Source: JANXXV01 sp038230275
Lineage (GTDB): Bacteria; Acidobacteriota; Terriglobia; Bryobacterales; Bryobacteraceae
Assembly (NCBI GenBank): GCA_038230275.1
Contig: JBBRNO010000039.1
Location: 1 to 47,111 of the forward strand
DNA: 47,111 nt
Direction: 5' to 3'
The position numbers and the translations under genes were made by a program. The notes beneath the pieces are model-generated. The model saw nothing but the letters and a program-made list of their open reading frames with translations. It made no database searches and had not been told where the DNA came from. Shown one piece after another: positions 33,843 through 42,448 of this stretch; positions within the stretch are counted from its first letter, which is position 1, and each line of letters begins with the position of its first letter.

Positions 33843-34349
33843 TTAGTGTCCGGCCTGCTGCACAACGCGAAGTTTATAAGTTGGCCGATCGTGGATATAT
33901 ATGTTCGCGGTGCGCATGGCAGCGCTGGCGACGGTCTTCCAGTGCTCCCCTAGTTCGCCTTCCAGCGCGCTGTCTACGATCAAGACCTCCGCGTCTTTGC
34001 AGCCGGACGCCAAGGGCGGTGTACGGCCGTTGAACACACGGACGGTATGGCCAATGTAGGCCATGCCGACCAGCAAACCCAGAAACGGAATCGCTTGCCC
34101 GGCGGCGCGAAAGATGTCGGGTCCGGCCACGGCCACCGGCTTCTTTTGCCCGCCGACGATCTCGGTGTGGGAGATGGCTGAGATGTTTCGCTTGACGGTC
34201 GAGGGCACAATGGATTCGATCTGTGCGATGCTTTCCGCGGCCATGGAACCAGCGGCCGGACAGAGCAGAACCAGGAAGCTTCCGTCCGGCTGAACCAGAA
34301 GGACGTATCGTTTATCGGCGGAAGGGGCGGGCTTGTTCGGCGTTTCCAT
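33843..34349 (-). CDS. Hypothetical protein
   Basis: A 168-residue protein of unknown family. The N-terminal half looks like a small beta domain ('KRYVLLVQPDGSFLVLLCPA'). A moderately hydrophobic stretch (AIPFLGLLVGMAYIGHTV) lies in the middle, and a mixed C-terminal region includes 'KDAEVLIVDSALEGELGEHW' and 'ANIYIHDRPTYKLRVV'. It lies 40 bases downstream of the Yip1/TPR gene, on the same strand, and converges with the amidohydrolase (1 base apart). Codon usage matches its neighbours. Confidence 0.65.
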   Translation of the reverse strand: METPNKPAPSADKRYVLLVQPDGSFLVLLCPAAGSMAAESIAQIESIVPSTVKRNISAISHTEIVGGQKKPVAVAGPDIFRAAGQAIPFLGLLVGMAYIGHTVRVFNGRTPPLASGCKDAEVLIVDSALEGELGEHWKTVASAAMRTANIYIHDRPTYKLRVVQQAGH

Positions 34350-34389
34350 GATTATGATTATTGCTTAAGTTTGCCGTTTCCGAAGATTT

Positions 34390-35691
34390 TCAACCCAGCT
34401 TCTTCAACTCCCCGGCCGCCAAGCCGCTCCACTTCCGCATCAACCCGCGCCGATAGGAGGGCAACGTCCGCACCGCCTCCATCGCGCGCTGGAAGAACTG
34501 CTTCGCCTCCGCCGTCCGATTCAGCCGTACCATCGTTGCGCCCAGCAAATACAGCCCTTCCGGATCGTATTCCCGGCGCTCGACAAATTTCGCCAAACAC
34601 TTTTCCGCCTGTTCCATCCGGCCGGCCTGCCAGTGAATCGCTCCCATCTCGCGCCACACTTCGCTGAAGGAATGCTTGTCGTTCTGACGCGCGGCGGTTT
34701 CGCAATATGCCATCGCCTCCTCAAGCCTGCCTTGTTCACGGGCAATCCGGCCCAACTGAAATTGAGCGTCGGTCTCGGTCGGATCAATGGCAATGGCGCG
34801 TTTGAATTCCTCCGCGGCCTGCGTCACCTGGCGGCGCTGTTGATATACCAGGCCGAGTTGATAATGCGGCTCCGGATCGTGCGGGTTCACTGCAGCCGCT
34901 TCCAGTTGCCGCCGGAAGTTGGCGCGGCTGCGGAACCCGGCGCTGAGGTCGCCCCAACTGCTCTGGGCATTGCTGCCGAACATCCGATACAGCCAGAAGA
35001 GTGCGAATGGCGAGCCGAGAAATCCAAGCATTGGACCGAACACCTGGAACAGAAAGTATCCACCCACCAGCGCAATCAATCCAGCCACGGCGATTACTAA
35101 GCCCTTCCATAGGTCGGCGCCAAAGAGAGTGCGCGCGGCACATGCCACAAAAAATGCAAACAGCACCTTCGCCGCCAGCCACGGGCCGAACATTACCCAC
35201 GGGCTAAAGGGCATTGGAGGCAGAGCCAAGCCCAAGGCGGCAAGCGGCAGATGCGCCGCCGCCCATGCCATCAAGGTGCAGGTGGCCAGGCCACCATAAT
35301 CACGATAGAGTACCACGCCAAATCCGCCCAGGGATTCCACGCCGCACGCCGTCAAAATGGCCGCGGGCACAAAGACCACCATCAATCCAAGGAGCGTGGT
35401 AAACACGGAAAAACGATTGGCGGTGATTAGCTTCCAGGCCAACATACTGGCCGGATCGAAGTGGGGTGTCGGCTCTTCTTCGCTTGGATTGTCCTGCGCG
35501 TGGCTAGCGGCGGCCGGTATCATTGCCTGGACCGCATCCTGCTGTTTGGTCACCAAAGTATATTGCAGAACGCCAGAGAGCAGAACCACCAACACTGCGC
35601 CAAACAGCCAGTTCCCTTCGTCCAGCATCGCACTCATAGACGAGAATGGGCGCCAGTACAAGCCTGCCAGTAATTTCAGCTGTCCCATCAT
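34390..35691 (-). CDS. Yip1-like membrane protein with C-terminal TPR domain
   Basis: A 433-residue protein. Residues of about 10-235 hold five membrane helices of a YIP1-like domain (LFGAVLVVLLSGVLQYTL; LLGLMVVFVPAAILTACGV; AWAAAHLPLAALGLALPP; VLFAFFVACAARTLF; AVAGLIALVGGYFLFQV). The rest is TPR repeats ('NPHDPEPHYQLGLVYQQRR', 'DPTETDAQFQLGRIAREQG', 'EGLYLLGATMVRLNRTAEA'). Function unknown; a membrane-bound scaffold is likely. Confidence 0.85.
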   Translation of the reverse strand: MMGQLKLLAGLYWRPFSSMSAMLDEGNWLFGAVLVVLLSGVLQYTLVTKQQDAVQAMIPAAASHAQDNPSEEEPTPHFDPASMLAWKLITANRFSVFTTLLGLMVVFVPAAILTACGVESLGGFGVVLYRDYGGLATCTLMAWAAAHLPLAALGLALPPMPFSPWVMFGPWLAAKVLFAFFVACAARTLFGADLWKGLVIAVAGLIALVGGYFLFQVFGPMLGFLGSPFALFWLYRMFGSNAQSSWGDLSAGFRSRANFRRQLEAAAVNPHDPEPHYQLGLVYQQRRQVTQAAEEFKRAIAIDPTETDAQFQLGRIAREQGRLEEAMAYCETAARQNDKHSFSEVWREMGAIHWQAGRMEQAEKCLAKFVERREYDPEGLYLLGATMVRLNRTAEAKQFFQRAMEAVRTLPSYRRGLMRKWSGLAAGELKKLG

Positions 35692-36252
35692 GCGAATGCA
35701 AGGCAGCGCTTCACGTTCTCTTCTTCCACCTTCAGCTGCGCTCCCCGATCCAGGCCAGGCGTAGCGTCTTGGCCAGATAGGTCCCGTTTCTGTCCGGGAG
35801 CGTGGCCCAGCATTTGTCAGTCGGACAGGGCACCGTTTTCGGACGTGCGTTCTGATTTGTAGGGATCACCCGAGTCATATCCGGCTTGCCTGTTCCCATC
35901 ACCATTTCAGACAGCACAAACCCATCGGGCGATTGGCTGGAAATCCGCGCCGAGATCGATCCCGGCGATCCCGACGTTCAGCTCTGCTGTTCTCCGGAAC
36001 TGAGCGACGCAAGGCCCATCGTAGACAACCGAAACTGGAACCGCCAGACCGAGCGCGCCTACGCCAATAGACAAGATTACACCGGAGTGGCGCGCTGTGC
36101 CAAAGGCGGCTCGGCAAAACTGAAATCGATAGAAATGAAACCCATCTCCGCGGACAGGAGGGCTACCTGGAAAAAATCCATTTCGCAACCAAATTGGAAC
36201 GAGAAATTGATCTTCCCGCATTGACCCGCATGCAATCGTATATGTACCCCAA
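35692..36252. other. 561-base stretch without a convincing gene
   Basis: Two weak candidates overlap by 32 bases. On the plus strand, 35886-36224 would encode 112 residues; its first third has coding-like periodicity ('PSGDWLEIRAEIDPGDPDV'), the rest does not. On the minus strand, 35732-35917 would encode 61 residues ('CPTDKCWATLPDRNGTY') just upstream of the Yip1/TPR gene. I cannot support either firmly. Decayed sequence is as likely as small genes. The last part should hold the phoD promoter. Confidence 0.35.
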
Positions 36253-37812
36253 ATGGCAATCTCTCGACGCACGTTCACTCAAACCCTTTCAGTAGCCGGC
36301 CTCGCGGCAGCATCCAGACAAATTTCGGAAGCGCAATCCGCCGGAATCTTTCAACACGGAGTAGCTAGCGGCGATCCTTTGCTGAACCGCGTGATCCTCT
36401 GGACCCGCGTCACCACCACCCAGCCCGTCGACGTCATCCCGGTCGAATGGAGCATCTCCGAGGATCCCTCGTTCCGCACCGTCTGGCAACGCGGCGTCAG
36501 CTACGCGTCCCCTATTTACGATTTTACCGTGAAAGTCGATGTCCCGCGACTCAAGCCGGGCACCACTTATTACTACCGCTTCTCCGCGCTCGGCGCCTCT
36601 TCCCCCATTGGTCGCACAAAGACGCTGCCCCTTGGAAGCGTATCCAGCATGCGTTTCGCCGTCGCTTCCTGTTCCAACTGGCCCTTCGGCTTCTTCAACG
36701 CATACCGTCTCATCGCCAACCGCCAGGATCTGGACCTGGTGCTGCACCTCGGCGACTACATCTATGAATACGGCAACGCCGAGTACGGCGACGGCAGCAA
36801 GATCGGCCGTGTTCCCGCGCCCAACAAAGAGTGCATCACCTTGAGTGATTACCGCCAGCGTTACGCTCAATACCGTACCGACCCGGACCTGCAGGAAGCA
36901 CACCGCCAGCACCCCTGGATCATAGTGTGGGACGATCATGAAACCGCCAACAATTCCTGGACCGACGGCGCCGAAAACCACACTCCGTCCACCGAAGGCG
37001 ATTGGTCCGCCCGTCGCGCCGTGGGCACTCAGGCATGGTTTGAATGGCTCCCCGTTCGTGAGAATTCCTCGTTCGATTCACGCATCTACCGCGTCTTCCA
37101 GTTTGGCGGTTTGGCCGACCTCGTAATGCTCGATACCCGTTTGGCCGGACGCAACGAGCAGGTGCCGGAAAGTAGCCCGCGCGTCGCCGACCCCACCCGC
37201 ACCTTGCTCGGATCTGAGCAGGAAAGCTGGTTCTACCGTGAGCTTTCGGTCTCTCAAAACCGCGGCACGCAGTGGCGGCTGATCGGACAGCAGACCATGA
37301 TGGGCCAATTGCTGGGAGCTGACGGCAACCCGTTCAGCGCGGATCAGTGGGACGGATATGTCGCCAGCCGCAACCGCTTCCTCGGTTACCTCGGCGCAAA
37401 CTCGGTGAACAACGTCGTGGTGCTCTCGGGCGACATTCACTCCTCCTGGGGAAATGAGATCGCGCCTAACCCGTTCATCGGTTCCTACGTCAGTCAAGCC
37501 GTGGAGTTCGTCGGACCCGGCATCACTTCTCCCGCGATCGAAGACCCTGCCCAGGCCGCGGGGCTGCAGGCGCAGATCGGCGCCACCCACCCTCATGTGA
37601 AGTACGTGGATCTGAATCGCCGTGGCTATATGCTGGTCGATATTGACAAGGACCGGGCGCAGTGCGAGTGGTATCACATGCGCACCATTCTGGAGCGCCG
37701 CGCCGAAGAAGACTTGGGCCGCACGCTGCAAGTAGCGGCCGGCTCCACGAAGTTGGTGGCCGCTTCCGGCCCCAGCCGTCAACGTTCGAACCCGGCCCCC
37801 TTCGCGCCGTAA
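36253..37812 (+). CDS. phoD: Alkaline phosphatase D (PhoD family)
   Basis: A 519-residue secreted phosphodiesterase/phosphatase. A Tat signal (MAISRRTFTQTLSVAGLAAA) is followed by the PhoD N-terminal Fn3-like domain (about residues 32-125: 'GIFQHGVASGDPLLNRVILW', 'LKPGTTYYYRFSALG') and the metallophosphatase domain: 'LDLVLHLGDYIYEYG', 'IIVWDDHETANNSW', 'VVVLSGDIHSSWGNEIA' (metal-binding Asp/His). Full length. Probably releases phosphate from phosphodiesters outside the cell. Terminator-like hairpin downstream. Confidence 0.95.
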   Translation: MAISRRTFTQTLSVAGLAAASRQISEAQSAGIFQHGVASGDPLLNRVILWTRVTTTQPVDVIPVEWSISEDPSFRTVWQRGVSYASPIYDFTVKVDVPRLKPGTTYYYRFSALGASSPIGRTKTLPLGSVSSMRFAVASCSNWPFGFFNAYRLIANRQDLDLVLHLGDYIYEYGNAEYGDGSKIGRVPAPNKECITLSDYRQRYAQYRTDPDLQEAHRQHPWIIVWDDHETANNSWTDGAENHTPSTEGDWSARRAVGTQAWFEWLPVRENSSFDSRIYRVFQFGGLADLVMLDTRLAGRNEQVPESSPRVADPTRTLLGSEQESWFYRELSVSQNRGTQWRLIGQQTMMGQLLGADGNPFSADQWDGYVASRNRFLGYLGANSVNNVVVLSGDIHSSWGNEIAPNPFIGSYVSQAVEFVGPGITSPAIEDPAQAAGLQAQIGATHPHVKYVDLNRRGYMLVDIDKDRAQCEWYHMRTILERRAEEDLGRTLQVAAGSTKLVAASGPSRQRSNPAPFAP

Positions 37813-37846
37813 TTCGATGCGTGCCTCCGGCTATTTGAGAAGACGA

Positions 37847-37876
37847 GGAATCGTTCCGACGATTCCCGTTTTGTTT
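37847..37876 (+). terminator. Rho-independent terminator after phoD
   Basis: An 8-base-pair hairpin (GGAATCGT / ACGATTCC, four-base loop) is followed by CGTTTTGTTT, 35 bases after the phoD stop. Confidence 0.65.
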
Positions 37877-38045
37877 GATTAGTCTCTTCGCGCATGCCCC
37901 TGTAATTGGCAAGTTTGCGCTCAACCGGAACCAACGTTCAGCACAACCTTATGTCTCGGTCACTCGGCCTCTTCTTCACGAACTGATGAAGGTCCAGACA
38001 GCAACACGGGTGGAATCTAGCCGGCAAGTCCCGCAACGATCACGA

Positions 38046-38404
38046 ATGACCGCTGTCCCTTTTGCCGCCATGTTGGCGCCCGGGGAAGCCCCTTCCAAGA
38101 AAGAAAGGCACCTCCGCTACGTCGCCAATCCCGGCATTCGCAACTACGAGGAGAACGGCGGCGCCGGTGTCGTCATCCACAACATGGACGACGGCTGCAA
38201 ATTCGTCAAACGCATTCCCATCTGGGACGTGCCCGCCGGACAGAAGCCGGAAAACGTGAAGGGCATCGCCGCTGGCGCCAAGACCGGAAGAATCTACGTC
38301 ACCACGCGGAACCACATGGTCGCGCTCGACGCCATCCGCGGCCAGAAAATCTGGGACAAGACCTACGAAGGCGGCTGCGATCGGATGGCCATCTCTCCCA
38401 ACGG
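38046..38404 (+). pseudogene. Truncated YncE-like beta-propeller protein (5' part)
   Basis: The reading frame from ATG 38046 gives about 120 residues of a secreted YVTN/YncE-type propeller: 'RHLRYVANPGIRNYEENGG', 'GAKTGRIYVTTRNHMVALDA' and 'QKIWDKTYEGGCDRMAISPN'. After that, where a propeller protein continues for about 250 residues, the frame changes abruptly to unrelated sequence that is antisense to the oxidoreductase fragment. The break lies at about 38400. No further propeller blades are found. Confidence 0.72.
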
Positions 38405-38747
38405 CTGCCTGCCACGCTGGACCACTCGTTTGTGGCGGCGGGCAGTCTTGATCATCCAGTTCCCTTCGTCCAGAAACAGTGTCAGAGGCTTTTCCACGTA
38501 GATATCTTTTCCAGCTGCGCACGCCATGATGGTGATCAGCGCCTGCCAATGGTCCGGCGTTACCACTACTACCGCTTGAATCTCTTTATGGTCCAGCGGC
38601 TTTCTGGTTCTCGAAGTCGAGAACATGCTGCGCGCCAATCAGGTCGTACCCTACAAAACCCACCGTCACCCGGTCGTTAGCGCCCAGGTTTCTGCTGTAA
38701 GACACCGCCGTGGCGGCCGCCAGAAAATGCCTTTGCGTAGCTGACAT
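38405..38747 (-). pseudogene. Truncated Gfo/Idh/MocA-type oxidoreductase
   Basis: From ATG 38747 the minus strand reads 'SATQRHFLAAATAVSYSR' and 'NDRVTVGFVGYDLIGAQHVL', a leader and Rossmann start. Then about 30-40 residues are missing and the frame changes, continuing as 'DHKEIQAVVVVTPDHWQAL', 'MACAAGKDIYVEKPLTLF' and 'RRHKRVVQRG', the conserved EKP motif region. It stops at about 38405, where the propeller fragment begins on the other strand. Three lesions (internal deletion, frameshift, loss of the C-terminal domain) make it a clear pseudogene. Confidence 0.82.
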
Positions 38748-38779
38748 GGCGGCGAATCTATCATTTAATAGGTACATCC

Positions 38780-40762
38780 ATGAACAACACTGCCATCAAC
38801 CCAATCATCGATTCCGGCGACGACTCCCTGTATGACATCCACACCCGGGGACAGGGGCCGAAAGGGGCTCTTCCGTTGACCGCCGAAATGCTGTTGACCC
38901 GCCCCTCCGGCGATCTCTTCGGCCTGACGCAGGACGCGGGCATGGGCTGGGACCCGCAGAAGTTGGGTGGCAAGGAAATCCTGCTGCTCAGCACCCATGG
39001 GGGCATTCGCGCCGCCGACGGTACGCCCATCGCACTTGGTTACCACACCGGCCACTGGGAAGTGGGGCTCTTGATGCAAGCCGCCGCTGAAGAACTGAAA
39101 AAGGCCGGCGCCGTGCCGTTCGCCGGATACGTCACCGATCCCTGCGATGGCCGCACCCAGGGGACCACCGGTATGTTCGACAGCTTGGCTTATAGAAATG
39201 ACGCCGCCATCGTATTTCGCCGGCTCATCCGCTCCCTGCCCACGCGCCGCGGCGTGATCGGCGTAGCCACCTGCGATAAGGGACTGCCCGCCATGATGAT
39301 CGCCCTGGCGGCGATGCACAATCTCCCCTGCGTTCTGGTGCCCGGCGGAGTGACGCTGATGGCCGAGGATGCCGAAGACACAGCCCGCGTGCAAACCATC
39401 GGCGCGCGGTTCGCTCACGGACAGATCACTTTACAACAGGCTGCCGACATGGGCTGCCGCGCGTGCGGCTCTCCGGGCGGCGGATGCCAGTTTCTGGGAA
39501 CGGCCGCTACCGCGCAGGTGGTTGGCGAGGCGCTGGGCATGTCGCTGACGCATTCCGCGCTGGCGCCTTCCGGGCACCCCATCTGGCTCGACATGGCCCG
39601 CCGGTCCGGACGCGCGGTACTGAAAATGGAGTCGCGCAACGTAACCATGAAAGACATCGTGACGGACGACGCGCTGCACAACGCCATGGTCACTCACGCC
39701 GCCTTCGGAGGGTCGACGAATCTGATTCTGCACCTGGCCGCCGTTGCCCACGCGGCGGGATTGAAACGGCCAATGGCGGACGATTGGGCGCGCATCAACC
39801 GGCAAGTTCCGCGCTTGGTGGATGCGCTGCCGAACGGGCCGCGCAATCACCCCACGGTGCAGGTGTTTCAGGCCGGCGGTGTTCCAGAGGTGATGCTGCA
39901 TTTGCGGCGCGCGGGGCTGCTGAAGCTGGATGCTTTAACAGTCTCCGGCGAGAAGTTGGGGGCGATGCTCGATTGGTGGCAGGACTCCGAGAGGCGTGCG
40001 ATCCTGCGGACCCGCTTGCGCGAGCGCGATGGAATTGACCCGGACGGCGTCATCATGAATCCCGATTCCGCCGCCGCACGCGGCCTCACCAGCACCGTCT
40101 GTTTCCCGCACGGGAATCTGGCGCCGGAAGGTTCGGTCATCAAGAGCACTGCCATCGATCCCAGCGTGGTCGATCCGGATGGCGTGTATAGAATGACTGG
40201 ACCCGCTCGCATTTTCCTGACGGAAGTAGCCGCGGTGAACGCCATCAAGACGAACCAGATTAAACCCGGCGATGTTTTGGTAATTATGTGCCGCGGCCCG
40301 CTGGGTTCCGGCATGGAGGAGACTTATCAGGTGACGTCAGCTCTGAAGCACCTGCCATTTGGCAAATATGTGTCGGTTCTGACGGATGCCAGGTTCAGCG
40401 GCGTCTCTACTGGCGCTTGCATTGGGCACATTTCGCCGGAAGCGTTGGCGGGTGGGCCGCTCGGGAAATTGCTGGAGGGTGACCGGATCGAAATACACAT
40501 TGATCGCAACAGACTGGAAGGTTCCGTGAACTTGGTAGGAGCAGGCGATGTTGAGTTTGGCGTCGAAGGGGGCACGCGAGTGTTGGCTGGCAGACAACCC
40601 AGGCCGGATCTGGCGCCCGATCCGGAATTGCCGGACGATACGAAACTGTGGGCCGCATTACAGTCGATTGGGGGTGGGGCTTGGGGTGGATGTGTGTACG
40701 ATGTCGAACAGATTTTGAGGGTAATTGAGGCCGGGAAGCGAGTTCTAAGTAGTAGGCCCTAG
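38780..40762 (+). CDS. yjhG: YjhG/YagF-type dehydratase (IlvD/Edd family, aldonate dehydratase)
   Basis: A 660-residue Fe-S dehydratase. It shows 'VTDPCDGRTQGTTGMFDSL', 'GVATCDKGLPAMMIALAAM', 'GCRACGSPGGGCQFLGTAAT' and 'TDARFSGVSTGACIGHISPE', the cysteines and active-site regions of IlvD/Edd enzymes. The N-terminal 'LYDIHTRGQGPKGALPLTAE' is diagnostic of the YjhG/YagF branch, whose characterised members dehydrate D-xylonate. No xylose dehydrogenase or aldolase is adjacent. Start ATG 38780 follows a weak ribosome site (TAGGTACATCC). Confidence 0.92.
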   Translation: MNNTAINPIIDSGDDSLYDIHTRGQGPKGALPLTAEMLLTRPSGDLFGLTQDAGMGWDPQKLGGKEILLLSTHGGIRAADGTPIALGYHTGHWEVGLLMQAAAEELKKAGAVPFAGYVTDPCDGRTQGTTGMFDSLAYRNDAAIVFRRLIRSLPTRRGVIGVATCDKGLPAMMIALAAMHNLPCVLVPGGVTLMAEDAEDTARVQTIGARFAHGQITLQQAADMGCRACGSPGGGCQFLGTAATAQVVGEALGMSLTHSALAPSGHPIWLDMARRSGRAVLKMESRNVTMKDIVTDDALHNAMVTHAAFGGSTNLILHLAAVAHAAGLKRPMADDWARINRQVPRLVDALPNGPRNHPTVQVFQAGGVPEVMLHLRRAGLLKLDALTVSGEKLGAMLDWWQDSERRAILRTRLRERDGIDPDGVIMNPDSAAARGLTSTVCFPHGNLAPEGSVIKSTAIDPSVVDPDGVYRMTGPARIFLTEVAAVNAIKTNQIKPGDVLVIMCRGPLGSGMEETYQVTSALKHLPFGKYVSVLTDARFSGVSTGACIGHISPEALAGGPLGKLLEGDRIEIHIDRNRLEGSVNLVGAGDVEFGVEGGTRVLAGRQPRPDLAPDPELPDDTKLWAALQSIGGGAWGGCVYDVEQILRVIEAGKRVLSSRP

Positions 40763-40898
40763 AAGGCTACGGAATAGCCCAGTACCTTCGGTTTACTCCG
40801 ATAGGGGTCTCAGTACTGATCCAACTGGGGAGTCAATGGGAAAGTACTAAGGGAAACCGTCTAAGTCATTCTAGTTGCACTAGTTCGTACGATTCTTC

Positions 40899-40928
40899 TT
40901 GACTCGGATTGGCAAATTCCGTTAAAGT
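40899..40928 (+). promoter_or_regulatory. Sigma70-like promoter of the PEP-CTERM pair
   Basis: TTGACT (40899-40904) and TAAAGT (40923-40928) with 18-base spacing; transcription would start near 40935, giving a leader of about 88 bases. Two AGTACT palindromes lie upstream at 40812 and 40843. Confidence 0.4.
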
Positions 40929-40934
40929 ACAGAA

Positions 40935-41022
40935 AGATGTAACGGATCTTCTGTAGTTTGGGGGTACAACTCCCCATCGAACAGGCGGCCGAAGTGAGTA
41001 GGTTTCGGAGGGAGTTAAAGTT
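40935..41022 (+). promoter_or_regulatory. Possible structured 5' leader of the PEP-CTERM transcript
   Basis: Two hairpins can be drawn: TGGGG/CCCCA at 40959-40976 (8-base loop) and CCGAA/TTCGG at 40989-41008 (10-base loop), the second next to the ribosome site GGAGGG. The second could mask or expose translation. I find no match to a riboswitch consensus I know. Confidence 0.3.
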
Positions 41023-41658
41023 ATGAAAAAAATAATCTTGGCGTCAATGTTCGTGGGCCTGTCATCGGTCGCAATGGCGGTGCCGGTGTGTTCCGCGCCA
41101 ACGCCCGACATCACCTCGTTTACCGCGGGTGGCGGTTGCACCGTCGGCAATCTTCTATTTTCCAACTTCGTTTATACTGGATCAGGACTCGGCGAAGGCC
41201 CCACGGCGCTAACCAGTATCATTCTTATACCTGGAAATGTTCGGTTCAACATGAACCCGAACCAAGGGAATCTTTCCCTGCTGCAGACGTCGACGCTCAC
41301 GTTCACGGTTTCGGGGCTCGATGCAGATGCGCTCATCATTGGAACTTCCACTCAAAGCGGTGGCACGGGTGGTGCTACGATTCACCAGGTGGTTTGCACC
41401 GGCGCGATTGATATAAATGGAAATTGCACGGGGACGGTTCTGCAGGACGTTACCAACGGGGCAAACGGTATCACCCCGACAAATTCCTTCGCTCCCCAAG
41501 CCAGCGTCAATGTCTTTAGAAACGTCATTACTCCCGCCGGTAGCACCTTCACAGGCGGTAGTTTCGATGTGCAGGCTACTCCGGAACCGATTGCGTTTGC
41601 GTTAATGGGTTCTGGTTTGATCGGATTGGCATTGTTTCGCAAACGGCGGAAGAACTAA
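41023..41658 (+). CDS. PEP-CTERM sorted exoprotein (first of tandem pair)
   Basis: A 211-residue secreted protein: signal peptide (KKIILASMFVGLSSVAMA), a beta-rich Ser/Thr/Gly body, and a C-terminal PEP-CTERM anchor 'TPEPIAFALMGSGLIGLALF' followed by RKRRKN. Four cysteines are placed in two pairs (near residues 23 and 39, and 126 and 135). Exosortase would cut at the PEP motif. It shares sequence and cysteine spacing with the next gene. Strong ribosome site GGAGGG. Confidence 0.9.
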   Translation: MKKIILASMFVGLSSVAMAVPVCSAPTPDITSFTAGGGCTVGNLLFSNFVYTGSGLGEGPTALTSIILIPGNVRFNMNPNQGNLSLLQTSTLTFTVSGLDADALIIGTSTQSGGTGGATIHQVVCTGAIDINGNCTGTVLQDVTNGANGITPTNSFAPQASVNVFRNVITPAGSTFTGGSFDVQATPEPIAFALMGSGLIGLALFRKRRKN

Positions 41659-41694
41659 ACCCGCTTGGAAGATCTCTCGGAGGAATTATAAATT

Positions 41695-42348
41695 ATGAAT
41701 CGCATTTTTATCCTGACAGGCTTGCTCGCGGCTTCCTCGTTGGCGGCATTCGGTGCTCCCCTCTGCTCTGCTTCAACGGGCGTCAACGTGAACACGTTGG
41801 CCTTAGGGTGCGAAGCTGGTCCGTATCTATTCGACAATTTCAATTGGACTGACGCCAATGGAAGCGGCGGTGGACCGGTGACAATTATCTCGGCAGGCCC
41901 TGGCCAATTGATCAGTTCGATCGACATGGTGTTCGGCACGTCTCTTGGCGCGGCGGTCACACAGGATCTGCACTTTACCTTTCGGGTATCTACTTTGAAC
42001 GGTCTGGCAGGAATCTACCAGACGGCTCTCTCCGCGACTGGGTCTGGAAGCGGTTCGCACGTTGCCGAGCGGGGATGTACAACGGTGATTGATCAGGATG
42101 CTGGTACCTGCACCGGCACAGTGTTGTACGATTACGCCGCTTTTGCCGGTCAGACGATCGCCATCACGCCTAACGCGAACAACGTTGGTGTGAGTCAGTT
42201 GTTTGTGTGGAAGGATTTGAACTCCGACGTCCGCGGTTCCTTAACTACCTTTACTGAAACTTTCCAGACTCCTGAACCGATGTCGCTCAGCCTGTTTGGC
42301 GCTGGCCTGCTCGGCTTGGGTTTGATTCGCAAACGCCGCAAAGCTTAG
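41695..42348 (+). CDS. PEP-CTERM sorted exoprotein (second of tandem pair)
   Basis: A 217-residue paralogue of the preceding protein: signal peptide (FILTGLLAASSLAAFG), opening 'APLCSASTGVNVNTLALGCE' like its partner, 'GTCTGTVLYDYAAF' in the middle, and the sorting signal 'TPEPMSLSLFGAGLLGLGLI' plus RKRRKA. The gap between the genes is 36 bases with its own GGAGG site, so they are one operon. No exosortase gene is in the window. Function unknown. Confidence 0.9.
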   Translation: MNRIFILTGLLAASSLAAFGAPLCSASTGVNVNTLALGCEAGPYLFDNFNWTDANGSGGGPVTIISAGPGQLISSIDMVFGTSLGAAVTQDLHFTFRVSTLNGLAGIYQTALSATGSGSGSHVAERGCTTVIDQDAGTCTGTVLYDYAAFAGQTIAITPNANNVGVSQLFVWKDLNSDVRGSLTTFTETFQTPEPMSLSLFGAGLLGLGLIRKRRKA

Positions 42349-42370
42349 TTTTCAAGTCCGGTTTTACCCG

Positions 42371-42404
42371 AAGGGCCAAGAGACTTGATCTCTTGGCCCT
42401 TTCT
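42371..42404 (+). terminator. Terminator after the PEP-CTERM genes
   Basis: A perfect 13-base-pair inverted repeat (AAGGGCCAAGAGA / TCTCTTGGCCCTT) with loop CTTGA, 23 bases after the stop, followed by a short T-rich tail. Confidence 0.8.
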
Positions 42405-42448
42405 GCATTTAAAAGCCCTCTTTACACCTGCCATAATAGAGATATTCC

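Noticed and set aside
35907..36278. Minus-strand frame of 123 codons with hydrophobic segments
   Set aside because: No ribosome site, no recognisable domain, crosses the phoD start, and codon periodicity favours the other strand in part of it.
40935..41022. Cyclic-di-GMP (GEMM) riboswitch in the PEP-CTERM leader
   Set aside because: The conserved core elements of that class are not present; only generic hairpins can be drawn.
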